Both the position numbers and the translations under genes were made by a program. Positions 1 through 7,261 of a stretch of 8,278 nt of DNA are shown here, one piece after another; position 1 is the first letter of the stretch; every line of letters starts with the position of its first letter. Under the pieces are notes generated by a model, which saw only the letters and a program-made list of their open reading frames with translations, had not been told where the DNA came from and ran no database searches. The DNA lies in NCBI GenBank assembly GCA_947456845.1, contig CANGUJ010000152.1:1-8278 (forward strand). The letters are read 5' to 3'. This DNA comes from Burkholderiales bacterium. Lineage in GTDB: Bacteria > Pseudomonadota > Gammaproteobacteria > Burkholderiales > JAEUOS01.

Positions 1-28
1 CGGGCGCCCGGGCGGAGGGCGTGGCGCA
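1..28. other. GC-rich window edge with short palindrome
   Basis: These bases lie downstream of the minus-strand VOC gene. Bases 1-10 are a perfect 10-base palindrome (CGGGCGCCCG), followed by more GC-rich sequence. It could be part of a hairpin after the VOC gene, but no T-run is visible and the window ends here, so no terminator is called. Confidence 0.3.
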
Positions 29-421
29 CTACTGGGGCCGATAGATGGCGCACAGCTTGTTGCCGTCCGGGTCGCGCACATAGGCCATGTGCCGCGGCCC
101 GAGGCTGCCGCCGCGCGGACCGGGCGGATCCTCGATCGGTTGGCCGCCGTGCGCGATGGCCTGGTCGTGAAAGGCCTGGACCTGCTCGGCCGAATTGCAC
201 TTGAAGCCGATCGTGCCGCCGTTGGCGGCGGAGGCCGCCTGGCCGTTGATGGGCTCGCTCAGGCAGAAGACGCTGCCGTCGTGGATGTAGAACAGACGCG
301 TGTGGCCTGAGTCGGCCACATTGCGGACCGGTTCGCCGGCGCCGAGCACACCCAGCACGGCGTCGTAGAAGCGCTTGGAGCGGTCGATGTCGTTCGACCC
401 GAGCATCACATGGTTGAGCAT
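29..421 (-). CDS. VOC (glyoxalase/bleomycin-resistance fold) family protein
   Basis: This complete 130-residue protein has the vicinal-oxygen-chelate fold. The N-terminal module starts with an LNHVMLGSNDIDRSKRFYD pattern (residues 2-20), typical of the first beta strand and helix of VOC proteins and carrying His4, a usual first metal ligand. The C-terminal module ends in HMAYVRDPDGNKLCAIYRP (111-129), the usual closing strand. In many metal-binding VOC enzymes this strand carries a Glu ligand just after the GNK turn; here that region reads LCAI with no Glu, so metal binding may be altered or absent. Members include glyoxalase I, dioxygenases and resistance proteins, and nothing here fixes the substrate. 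The start is supported by an AGGGTG ribosome site six to eight bases upstream. It lies 118 bases downstream of proA on the same strand and may have its own promoter. Family is secure, function unknown. Confidence 0.88.
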   Translation of the reverse strand: MLNHVMLGSNDIDRSKRFYDAVLGVLGAGEPVRNVADSGHTRLFYIHDGSVFCLSEPINGQAASAANGGTIGFKCNSAEQVQAFHDQAIAHGGQPIEDPPGPRGGSLGPRHMAYVRDPDGNKLCAIYRPQ

Positions 422-425
422 GATT

Positions 426-431
426 CACCCT
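426..431 (-). promoter_or_regulatory. Ribosome binding site of the VOC gene
   Basis: Read on the minus strand, AGGGTG sits four bases before the ATG at 421 (AGGGTGAATC then ATG). It is one of the clearer Shine-Dalgarno matches on this strand and supports the chosen start. Confidence 0.6.
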
Positions 432-438
432 ATGCGTT

Positions 439-460
439 GGTAAGGAGTCGCTAGCTTACC
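439..460. repeat. Inverted repeat ahead of the VOC gene
   Basis: GGTAAG (439-444) and CTTACC (455-460) form a perfect 6-base inverted repeat with a 10-base centre that itself overlaps the palindrome GCTAGC. It lies 18-39 bases upstream of the VOC start. The 22-base symmetric span would suit a dimeric repressor operator or a small hairpin in the leader; nothing in the window shows which regulator, if any, would bind. Confidence 0.35.
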
Positions 461-539
461 GCCAATTCGCGGCGCGGGCGGCGCCGTCGCGGCTTGCGGA
501 TGATGCCCGGTGCCGCCCCGGGCCGCCCCAACGCTGCCC

Positions 540-1820
<1,281 letters not shown>

Positions 1821-1880
1821 GAGCCGGATTCTAGGTGAAAACGCCGCTTTCCAGGCCTACCCGGCCGCGCGGCGACCTGT

Positions 1881-2861
1881 TCACGGGGTCGCCAGCCGGG
1901 CGCCCAGGCGGTAGAACTCTTCCCACACGTCGTCGGAGATCTCGCGCGGACGCAGGCCCTTGATCAGGCGGTCGATGGCGGCAGCGTGCTTCAGGGCCTC
2001 GCCGATCCGGCGCGGGCTGATCGAGCGGGCGCGGCGTTCGTAGGCGGCCAGGCGCGGCCCCTTGCCGAACACCTTTTCGCCGCGCCGCAGTTTCGCCAGG
2101 GTGCGCACATCGTCGGCCATCGCCCACAGCACCAGCGGGGTCGCCTCGCCTTCGCCTTTGAGGCCTTCGAGCATGCGGCGCAGGCGCACCAGGTCGCCGG
2201 CCAGCCAGGCTTCCGAAAGCTTGAACACGTCGTAGCGCGCCACGTTGAGCACCGCGTCCTGCACCGCCTCCAGCGACAGCGGGCCCTCGGGATACAAGAG
2301 TGCAAGCTTCTGCAGCTCCTGGTGGGCGGCCAAGAGGTTGCCTTCCACCTTGTCGGCGATGAAGGCGAGCGTTTCGCGGTCGGCGCTCTGCTTCTGGCGC
2401 TTCAGGCGTTCGCCGATCCAGTTGGGCAGGGCGGCGGCCTCGACCGCCCTGGATTCGATCAGCACGCCAGCGTCGGCAAGCGAGCGGCACCAGCCGGTCT
2501 TGAGCGTGCTCCAGTCGCCGGGAAAGGTCACCAGCAGCGCGGCATCGGCATGCGCCAGCCCGGCCAGTTGTTCCAGCGCGGCGCCGCCGTCCTTGCCGGG
2601 CTTGCCGTTCGGGATGCGCAGGTCGATCAGCACCCGGTCGCCGAACAGCGACATGCCCGCGAGTTCACTGCGCGGTTGCGCCCAGTCGAAATGCTGGGTC
2701 ACCGAGTACACCTTGCGGTCGGTGAAGCCGCGCGCCTTCGCCGCGGCGCGGATGGCATCAGCCGCCTCCAGCGCGCGCAGGGGTTCTTCGCCGGTCACCG
2801 CGTAGAGCGGCGAGAACTCCCGTGCCAGCTGGGCGGGCAACTGCTCCGGGGTGATCTGCAT
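1881..2861 (-). CDS. holA: DNA polymerase III subunit delta
   Basis: HolA is the delta subunit of the clamp loader, the wrench that opens the beta sliding clamp so it can be loaded at primer-template junctions. The 326-residue protein is slightly shorter than the E. coli subunit (343). Diagnostic features are the N-terminal PLYAVTGEEPL (18-28), where a degenerate P-loop sits in this AAA+ relative, MSLFGDRVLIDLR (70-82), a clamp-contact region, and EGNLLAAHQELQKLALL (173-189), the strongest signature of the family. The C-terminal part (about 210-326) is helical, as expected for the collar domain. The ATG at 2861 lies 16 bases after the lptE stop with only a weak GGCGG ribosome site, so translation probably depends on read-through from lptE. 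The lptE-holA neighbourhood is common in proteobacteria. Confidence 0.97.
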   Translation of the reverse strand: MQITPEQLPAQLAREFSPLYAVTGEEPLRALEAADAIRAAAKARGFTDRKVYSVTQHFDWAQPRSELAGMSLFGDRVLIDLRIPNGKPGKDGGAALEQLAGLAHADAALLVTFPGDWSTLKTGWCRSLADAGVLIESRAVEAAALPNWIGERLKRQKQSADRETLAFIADKVEGNLLAAHQELQKLALLYPEGPLSLEAVQDAVLNVARYDVFKLSEAWLAGDLVRLRRMLEGLKGEGEATPLVLWAMADDVRTLAKLRRGEKVFGKGPRLAAYERRARSISPRRIGEALKHAAAIDRLIKGLRPREISDDVWEEFYRLGARLATP

Positions 2862-2877
2862 CGATGCCGCCGGGCGG

Positions 2878-3405
2878 TCAGCCCTGGCGCTCGCGCTTGA
2901 GCAGGGGAGCCGCTTCCAGACGGCGCAGCACCTGGTTGACCATGTCGACCTGCATGTCGCGGTAGATGATCGCCTCCTCGCTCTCCTTCGAGAGCACGAG
3001 GTTGTCGTTGAAGGCGAAATCGCGTTCGATGGAAAGCGTCAATGGGGCGATGATGTCGCGGCCCTGCAGGTCGGTGATGCGGAAGCCCAGGGTGTACCTG
3101 AGCCGGAACTCGCGGACCCGGCCGGTACTGGAAAGCGAGAGGATGGTCTTGCCGCGGTTCTCGGCGACGGACGTGAGCAAGGCTTCCGCCTCTTCCCGCT
3201 GGGCGACGATACGGGTGCTGGTGCCCGCCCGCAGGGTGCGTTTCAAGTCCGCGCCGAGCGGGTTGCTGTCCGGAATGTCCACGTACAGGGATTGGTAGGG
3301 CAGGCTGGCGCTGCCGCGCAGCTGGAATCCGCAACCCGCCGTCAGGACGGCGACCGTCGCGGCCAGGAAGGCGCGGCGCGTGGCTGGCGGGCGAGGGCGC
3401 GGCAT
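2878..3405 (-). CDS. lptE: LPS-assembly lipoprotein LptE (RlpB)
   Basis: LptE is the outer-membrane lipoprotein that plugs the LptD barrel and helps insert lipopolysaccharide into the outer leaflet. The 175-residue protein begins with a signal peptide ending in VLTAGC; Cys25 is the predicted lipidated residue. The following GFQLRG (26-31) matches the family's usual start of the mature protein. Further family-like stretches are LSSTGRVREFRLRYTLGF (91-108) and the C-terminal SEEAIIYRDMQVDMVNQVLRRL (142-163). The signal region has TRRAFLA at 9-15, which resembles a twin-arginine motif. The gene starts one base after the leuS stop (TGA-G-ATG) and no Shine-Dalgarno sequence is visible, so translational coupling to leuS is likely. 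The presence of LptE indicates an LPS-bearing Gram-negative cell. Confidence 0.95.
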   Translation of the reverse strand: MPRPRPPATRRAFLAATVAVLTAGCGFQLRGSASLPYQSLYVDIPDSNPLGADLKRTLRAGTSTRIVAQREEAEALLTSVAENRGKTILSLSSTGRVREFRLRYTLGFRITDLQGRDIIAPLTLSIERDFAFNDNLVLSKESEEAIIYRDMQVDMVNQVLRRLEAAPLLKRERQG

Positions 3406-3406
3406 C

Positions 3407-6082
3407 TCAGGCGACGATGTTGACCAGCCGGCCCGGGACCACGATCACCTTCTTCGGCGGCCTGCCTTCGAGGTGCCTTTGCGCGCCTTCGCTGGCCACG
3501 GCGAGCCCCTCGATGGCCGCCTTGTCGGCGCCTGCCGGCACCTGCACGCTGCCGCGATGCTTGCCGTTGATCTGCAGCACCAGTTCGATGACGTCGGACT
3601 TGAGCGCCTCCTCCAGCACCCTGGGCCAGGGCGCGTCGAGAATGTCACCCATGGCGGCGGCGAAGCCGAGTTCCTGCCACATCACATGGGTGATGTGCGG
3701 CACCACCGGGTTCAAGGCGCGCAGCAGGATCGAGAGGCCCTCGCGCACCACAGCGGCGGCGACGCCATCACCCTTGGGCGCGCCTTCCAGGGCGTTGAGC
3801 ATTTTCATCGCCCCGGACACCACGGTGTTGTACTGGATGCGGCCGACATCGAAATCGATCTGCTTCAACGCCGTGTGCACTTCGCGGCGCAGTCGCTTGA
3901 GCGGTTCCGGCAGCGCCGCGGCGTCGACCGCCCCGGCGCCCTTGATGGCGCCGGACCACGCGTAGCCGAAGGCCCACAGGCGCTTGAGGAAGCGCGCCGA
4001 CCCGTCCACGCCGGCATCGCTCCACAGGAGCGTGTCTTCCGGCGGCGAGGTGAACATGGTGTACAGGCGCGCGGTATCCGCGCCGTAGCGTTCGATGAGG
4101 TCCTGCGGGTCGACGCCGTTGTTCTTCGACTTCGACATCGTGCCGATGCCGTTGTAGTCGATCGTGCTGCCGTCGGACTTCAGCTTCGCGCCGGTGATGC
4201 GGCCATCCGCGCCGAAAATGTTGTCCACATCGTCCGGCCAGAAGTATTCGATGCCGCCCTTGTCATTCTTGCGCGAGTAGATGTGGTTAAGCACCATGCC
4301 CTGGCACAGCAGTTTGGTGAAAGGCTCGTCGAAGCTGAGCAGATTCATGTCGCGCATCACCTTGGTCCAGAAGCGCGCGTACAGCAGGTGCAGCACGGCG
4401 TGCTCGATGCCGCCGATGTACTGGTCCATCGGCATCCAGTAGTCGTTGCGCGCGTCGACCATGGCGTCATCGGACCCCGGGCTGCAATAGCGCATGAAAT
4501 ACCAGGACGAATCGACGAAGGTGTCCATGGTGTCGGTTTCGCGCCGCGCCGGCTTGCCGCATACCGGGCAGGTGACGCCGGCGTGGAAGCCGGCATGCTT
4601 GCCGAGCGGGTTGCCCGAGCCGTCGGGAATGCAGTCTTCCGGCAGCACCACCGGCAGGTCCTTTTCCGGCACCGGCACGGCGCCACAACCGGCCTGCCCG
4701 GTGACCGGATCGTCATCGCAGTGGATGATGGGAATCGGCGTGCCCCAGTAGCGCTGGCGCGAGATGCCCCAGTCGCGCAGGCGCCAGGTGGTCTTCTTCT
4801 CGCCCAGGCCGCGGGCCGCCAGGTCGGCGGCCACCGCGTCGACGGCGGCCTTGAAGGCCAGGCCGTCGTACTTGCCGGAATTGACGCAGGTACCGGCCTC
4901 CTTGTCGGCGTACCACGCCTGCCAGGCGTCGGTGGAGAAGGTCTTGCCGGCATGGCCCACCACCTGGCGGATCGGCAGGTTGTATTTCTTCGCGAAGGCG
5001 AAGTCGCGTTCGTCGTGCGCCGGCACGCCCATCACCGCGCCGTCGCCGTAGCTCATCAGCACGTAGTTGCCGACCCACAGTTCGACGCTTGCGCCGGTGA
5101 GCGGGTGCTCGACATGCAGGCCGGTGGGCAGGCCTTCCTTCTCCCTCAACGCCAGTTCGGCCTCGGTGGTGCCGCCCTTCTTGCATTCCTCGATGAAGGC
5201 CGCGAGTTTCGGGTTGGTCAGCGCCGCATGCATGGCCAGCGGGTGCTCCGGGGCCACCGCGCAGAAGGTCACGCCCATGATGGTGTCGGCACGGGTGGTG
5301 AACACATGCATGCGCCCGCCGCCGATGGGTTGGCCGTCGCTCCCCTTGATGTCGTGCGGGAAGGCGAAGCGCACGCCCTCGCTCTTGCCCAGCCAGTTCT
5401 CCTGCATCAGGCGCACCCGCTCCGGCCAGCCCGGCAGCTTGGTGAGGGTGTGGTCGAGCAGTTCCTCGGCGTAGTCGGTGATCTTCAGGTAGTAGCCGGG
5501 AATCTCGCGCTTTTCCACCGGCGCGCCGGTGCGCCAGCCGCGCCCGTCGATCACCTGCTCGTTGGCCAGCACGGTCTGGTCCACCGGATCCCAGTTGACG
5601 ATCTGCGTCTTGCGGTAGGCGATGCCTTTCTCCAGCATCCTGAGGAACAGCCACTGGTTCCACTTGTAGTACTTCGGGTCGCAGGCCGCCATTTCGCGGC
5701 TCCAGTCGATGGCCAACCCCATTGCCTGCATCTGCTTCTTCATGTAGGCGATGTTCTCGTAGGTCCACTTCGCCGGCGCGACCTTGTTCTTCATCGCCGC
5801 GTTTTCCGCCGGCAGGCCGAACGCGTCCCAGCCCATGGGCATGAGCACGTTGTAGCCGTTCATGCGCAGATGGCGGTACATCACGTCGTTGATGGTGTAG
5901 TTGCGCACATGGCCCATGTGCAGCTTGCCCGAGGGGTAGGGGAGCATGGAACAGGCGTAGAACTTCGGCTTCTCGCGGCCGGCGGCATCCCTGGCATGTT
6001 CCACCGCAAGATAGGCGCGGGTGGCTTCCCAATGCGCCTGGGCGGCTTTTTCAACCTCGGACGGGGTGTATTTTTCTTGCAT
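3407..6082 (-). CDS. leuS: Leucyl-tRNA synthetase
   Basis: LeuRS is a cytoplasmic class I enzyme that charges tRNA-Leu and edits mischarged tRNA. It has 891 residues, a little longer than the E. coli enzyme (860). Visible parts in order: the PYPSGKLHMGHVRNYT block with the HIGH-type motif HMGH at 55-58; the CP1 editing domain (about 220-425) with the threonine-rich TTRADTIMG (262-270) and GVPAHDERD (352-360), where D357 corresponds to the editing aspartate; a zinc-type CPVCGK knuckle (505-510); DSSWYFMRY (524-532); the KMSKS loop, read here as TMSKS (648-652); then the anticodon-binding helices and the C-terminal VLQINGKHRGSVQVPAG block. The N-terminus MQEKYTPSEVEKAAQ is typical, supporting the start at 6082. 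A TATAAT box lies about 37 bases upstream. It heads the leuS-lptE-holA-proA run. Confidence 0.99.
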   Translation of the reverse strand: MQEKYTPSEVEKAAQAHWEATRAYLAVEHARDAAGREKPKFYACSMLPYPSGKLHMGHVRNYTINDVMYRHLRMNGYNVLMPMGWDAFGLPAENAAMKNKVAPAKWTYENIAYMKKQMQAMGLAIDWSREMAACDPKYYKWNQWLFLRMLEKGIAYRKTQIVNWDPVDQTVLANEQVIDGRGWRTGAPVEKREIPGYYLKITDYAEELLDHTLTKLPGWPERVRLMQENWLGKSEGVRFAFPHDIKGSDGQPIGGGRMHVFTTRADTIMGVTFCAVAPEHPLAMHAALTNPKLAAFIEECKKGGTTEAELALREKEGLPTGLHVEHPLTGASVELWVGNYVLMSYGDGAVMGVPAHDERDFAFAKKYNLPIRQVVGHAGKTFSTDAWQAWYADKEAGTCVNSGKYDGLAFKAAVDAVAADLAARGLGEKKTTWRLRDWGISRQRYWGTPIPIIHCDDDPVTGQAGCGAVPVPEKDLPVVLPEDCIPDGSGNPLGKHAGFHAGVTCPVCGKPARRETDTMDTFVDSSWYFMRYCSPGSDDAMVDARNDYWMPMDQYIGGIEHAVLHLLYARFWTKVMRDMNLLSFDEPFTKLLCQGMVLNHIYSRKNDKGGIEYFWPDDVDNIFGADGRITGAKLKSDGSTIDYNGIGTMSKSKNNGVDPQDLIERYGADTARLYTMFTSPPEDTLLWSDAGVDGSARFLKRLWAFGYAWSGAIKGAGAVDAAALPEPLKRLRREVHTALKQIDFDVGRIQYNTVVSGAMKMLNALEGAPKGDGVAAAVVREGLSILLRALNPVVPHITHVMWQELGFAAAMGDILDAPWPRVLEEALKSDVIELVLQINGKHRGSVQVPAGADKAAIEGLAVASEGAQRHLEGRPPKKVIVVPGRLVNIVA

Positions 6083-6118
6083 GACCTTGTGCCGACTGCG
6101 ACAGCGACGAAAACGAAA

Positions 6119-6124
6119 ATTATA
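6119..6124 (-). promoter_or_regulatory. Likely -10 box of the leuS promoter
   Basis: The minus strand reads a perfect TATAAT here, with predicted transcription start near 6112 and a leader of about 30 bases before the leuS ATG. No good TTGACA lies 16-18 bases upstream (the hexamers there are G-rich), so the promoter may rely on an activator or on the -10 and its flanks. It is the only consensus -10 box in this divergent region and would drive the leuS-lptE-holA-proA run. Confidence 0.55.
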
Positions 6125-6183
6125 GCCGCAGGCCCGCGCATGCCCCCTGTGGTGGCGCCCGGGCAGGGCTTTCTGCGGCCGGA

Positions 6184-6199
6184 TGTGAGATGCGTCACG
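6184..6199. promoter_or_regulatory. CRP-type binding site (TGTGA-N6-TCACG)
   Basis: The sequence TGTGAGATGCGTCACG matches the CRP/Vfr consensus TGTGA-N6-TCACA at nine of ten conserved bases. Its centre (6191.5) is 61.5 bases upstream of position 6253, the start expected if TACCCT at 6241-6246 acts as a -10 box for the plus-strand gene; this is the classic class I spacing. It is also about 80 bases upstream of the predicted leuS start. The match is seen directly; binding and regulation are inferred. Confidence 0.45.
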
Positions 6200-6240
6200 G
6201 CGGCGCCCCCGCAGTGTCCCCGCCGGCCGGCCAGGCGGCG

Positions 6241-6246
6241 TACCCT
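6241..6246 (+). promoter_or_regulatory. Weak candidate -10 box of the FecR-SPOR gene
   Basis: TACCCT keeps only the three most conserved -10 positions (T, A and final T) and has no -35 match 17 bases upstream (CCCCGC). It is listed because its position fits activation from the CRP-type site at 6184-6199. On sequence alone it would not be called a promoter. Confidence 0.25.
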
Positions 6247-6265
6247 AGCGGGCAAACCTCAAAAC

Positions 6266-6274
6266 AGGAAAGGA
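6266..6274 (+). promoter_or_regulatory. Ribosome binding site of the FecR-SPOR gene
   Basis: AGGAAAGGA, with AGGA ending six bases before the ATG at 6281, is the strongest Shine-Dalgarno match in the window. It decides the start of a reading frame that is otherwise open far upstream, antisense to leuS. Confidence 0.8.
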
Positions 6275-6280
6275 ACGCCC

Positions 6281-7189
6281 ATGTACCCCGTTTCCCGCGC
6301 CCGCATCTTCGTCGCAGGCCTGCTGGCCTCGCTCGCCGCCGCCGGCGCCGGCGCGGCGCCTACCGCAGTGGTTGAAGGCGTGCAGATGCCGGCCTGGGTC
6401 GAGCGCGGCGGCGCGCGCCAGCCGCTCGCGCCCGGCATGGAACTCAAGGCCGGCGACCGCATCACCACGGGCGCGAATTCGCGCATCCTCATGCGCATGG
6501 CCGAAGGCAGCCAGGTCAAGCTCGGCGAGGGCGCGATCTTCTCGCTCGAGAGCCTCGGCCAGCGCCAGGAGAACCGCCAGACCATGCTCTCGGCCGTGTT
6601 CGATCTCGCGCGCGGTGCCTTCCGCTTCACCACCGACGCCAGCGCCCGGCTTGCCAGCCGCCGCGAGGTGGACATCCGCATCTCGACGGTCACCGCCGGC
6701 ATCCGCGGCACCGACCTGTGGGGAAAGTCTGCCGGCGACCGGGACATCGTCTGCCTGATCGATGGGCGGGTGGCCGTGCAGCGCGAGGCCGAGCCGCCGG
6801 TCAACCTCGACCAGCCGATGCAGTTCTACATCGCGCCCAAGGCCAACGGCCGGCCGGACACCTCCAGGACGGTGCAACTGGCCACCGTCAGCGACGAGCA
6901 GTTGGGGCAGTGGGCCACCGAGACCGACATCGCGCCCGGCCAGGGCGCGGCGCGGCGCGGCGGGACATGGAAGGTGGTGGTCGCCGCCAGCGACGACCCG
7001 GGGGCGGCCCTGGCGGTGGCCGAGAAGCTGCGCGCCGAGGGCTATGCCACCGGCGTGTTCCCTGCCGGCAACGCGAACCGGCGCGTCTACGAGGCGCGCA
7101 TCGAGGGCCTGCCCAGCCGCGCCGAGGCCGATGCGCTGGCCGGGCGCATCGAGCCTGTCACCGGCACCCGGGGGCGCGCGACCCGGTAA
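6281..7189 (+). CDS. Exported FecR-domain protein with C-terminal SPOR-like domain
   Basis: This 302-residue protein starts with a signal peptide (basic SRAR at 5-8, hydrophobic 9-24, likely cleavage near AGA-A at 23-26), so it is probably periplasmic. Residues about 52-167 form a FecR domain: GMELKAGDRITTGANSRI (52-69), GSQVKLGEGAIFSLES (76-91), and the closing VTAGIRGTDLWGKS (137-150). Residues about 228-291 look like a SPOR domain: WKVVVAASDDPGAALAVAEK, a GYATGVFPAG turn, then YEARIEGLPSRAEADALAGRI. FecR domains in anti-sigma regulators follow a cytoplasmic segment and pair with a FecI sigma factor; here there is no cytoplasmic part and no sigma gene, so it is not a classical FecR. SPOR domains usually bind denuded peptidoglycan at the septum. 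The start is set by the signal peptide and the AGGAAAGGA ribosome site. Function unknown; an envelope role is inferred. Confidence 0.88.
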   Translation: MYPVSRARIFVAGLLASLAAAGAGAAPTAVVEGVQMPAWVERGGARQPLAPGMELKAGDRITTGANSRILMRMAEGSQVKLGEGAIFSLESLGQRQENRQTMLSAVFDLARGAFRFTTDASARLASRREVDIRISTVTAGIRGTDLWGKSAGDRDIVCLIDGRVAVQREAEPPVNLDQPMQFYIAPKANGRPDTSRTVQLATVSDEQLGQWATETDIAPGQGAARRGGTWKVVVAASDDPGAALAVAEKLRAEGYATGVFPAGNANRRVYEARIEGLPSRAEADALAGRIEPVTGTRGRATR

Positions 7190-7261
7190 GGGGGCGCACT
7201 GGGCAGCCGGGCAGGGCCCGTGCCGATGTATCCTTCCGGCTTAGCTTCGGGAGATACCGGC
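7190..7261 (+). other. Spacer between the FecR-SPOR gene and the amidase gene
   Basis: This 72-base spacer has a short hairpin candidate (CGGGC-AGG-GCCCG, about 7208-7220) with no T-run after it, so it is not called a terminator. A TATCCT hexamer at 7229-7234 is a weak -10 candidate without a -35 match. The amidase gene could be co-transcribed with the upstream gene or have its own start; the sequence does not decide. Confidence 0.4.
7249..7254 (+). promoter_or_regulatory. Ribosome binding site of the amidase gene
   Basis: GGGAGA lies seven bases ahead of the ATG at 7262, a normal spacing, and supports that start. The next in-frame ATGs (Met22, Met24) would remove family-typical N-terminal sequence. 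Confidence 0.6.

Larger units (their letters stand above)
422..539. other. Intergenic region between proA and the VOC gene
   Basis: The part next to proA (about 461-539) is very GC-rich and holds GCCGCCCC twice, ten bases apart (512-519 and 522-529). No hairpin followed by a T-run is visible, so I see no intrinsic terminator after proA. The part next to the VOC gene is less GC-rich and holds an inverted repeat (listed separately) and the VOC ribosome site. No convincing -35/-10 pair was found; a TTGGCG/TACCAA pair with 17-base spacing would start transcription too close to the ribosome site to be credible. Confidence 0.5.
6083..6280. other. Divergent intergenic region leuS / FecR-SPOR gene
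   Basis: This 198-base region separates leuS (minus) from the FecR-SPOR gene (plus). The leuS side is AT-richer and holds a TATAAT box followed by two TTTTCG units in the early transcript. The middle carries a CRP-type palindrome (6184-6199). The FecR side includes the 10-base palindrome GCCGGCCGGC (6222-6231), a weak TACCCT hexamer and a strong ribosome site. The leuS leader would be only about 30 bases, too short for a riboswitch or attenuator. Confidence 0.7.

Noticed and set aside
461..539. Possible terminator after proA formed by GC-rich complementary segments.
   Set aside because: The complementary GGGCGGC/GCCGCCC segments are separated by a loop of about 30-40 bases and no T-run follows; such matches are expected by chance at this GC content.
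1828..1833. TAGAAT on the minus strand just before proA, a possible internal -10 box.
   Set aside because: The predicted start would be within a base or two of the ATG, and no -35 match lies 16-18 bases upstream (GCCTGG), so a leaderless proA promoter is not supported.
1986..2900. Long plus-strand open frame antisense to holA.
   Set aside because: It is codon-aligned with holA, the real gene has clear family signatures, and the antisense translation has none.
6083..6118. Possible leuS leader regulation by a T-box or leader-peptide attenuator.
   Set aside because: The predicted leader is only about 30 bases with no leucine-rich small frame or terminator, and T-boxes are not known for proteobacterial leuS.
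3380..6280. A plus-strand frame stays open through all of leuS and runs in frame into the FecR-SPOR gene, giving a possible 1269-residue protein.
   Set aside because: The frame is codon-aligned with leuS, so its stops would be reverse complements of TTA, CTA and TCA, codons that GC-rich leuS never uses. The translation is low-complexity (His, Val, Ala, Arg rich) with no domain, and the real gene has its own signal peptide and ribosome site at 6281.
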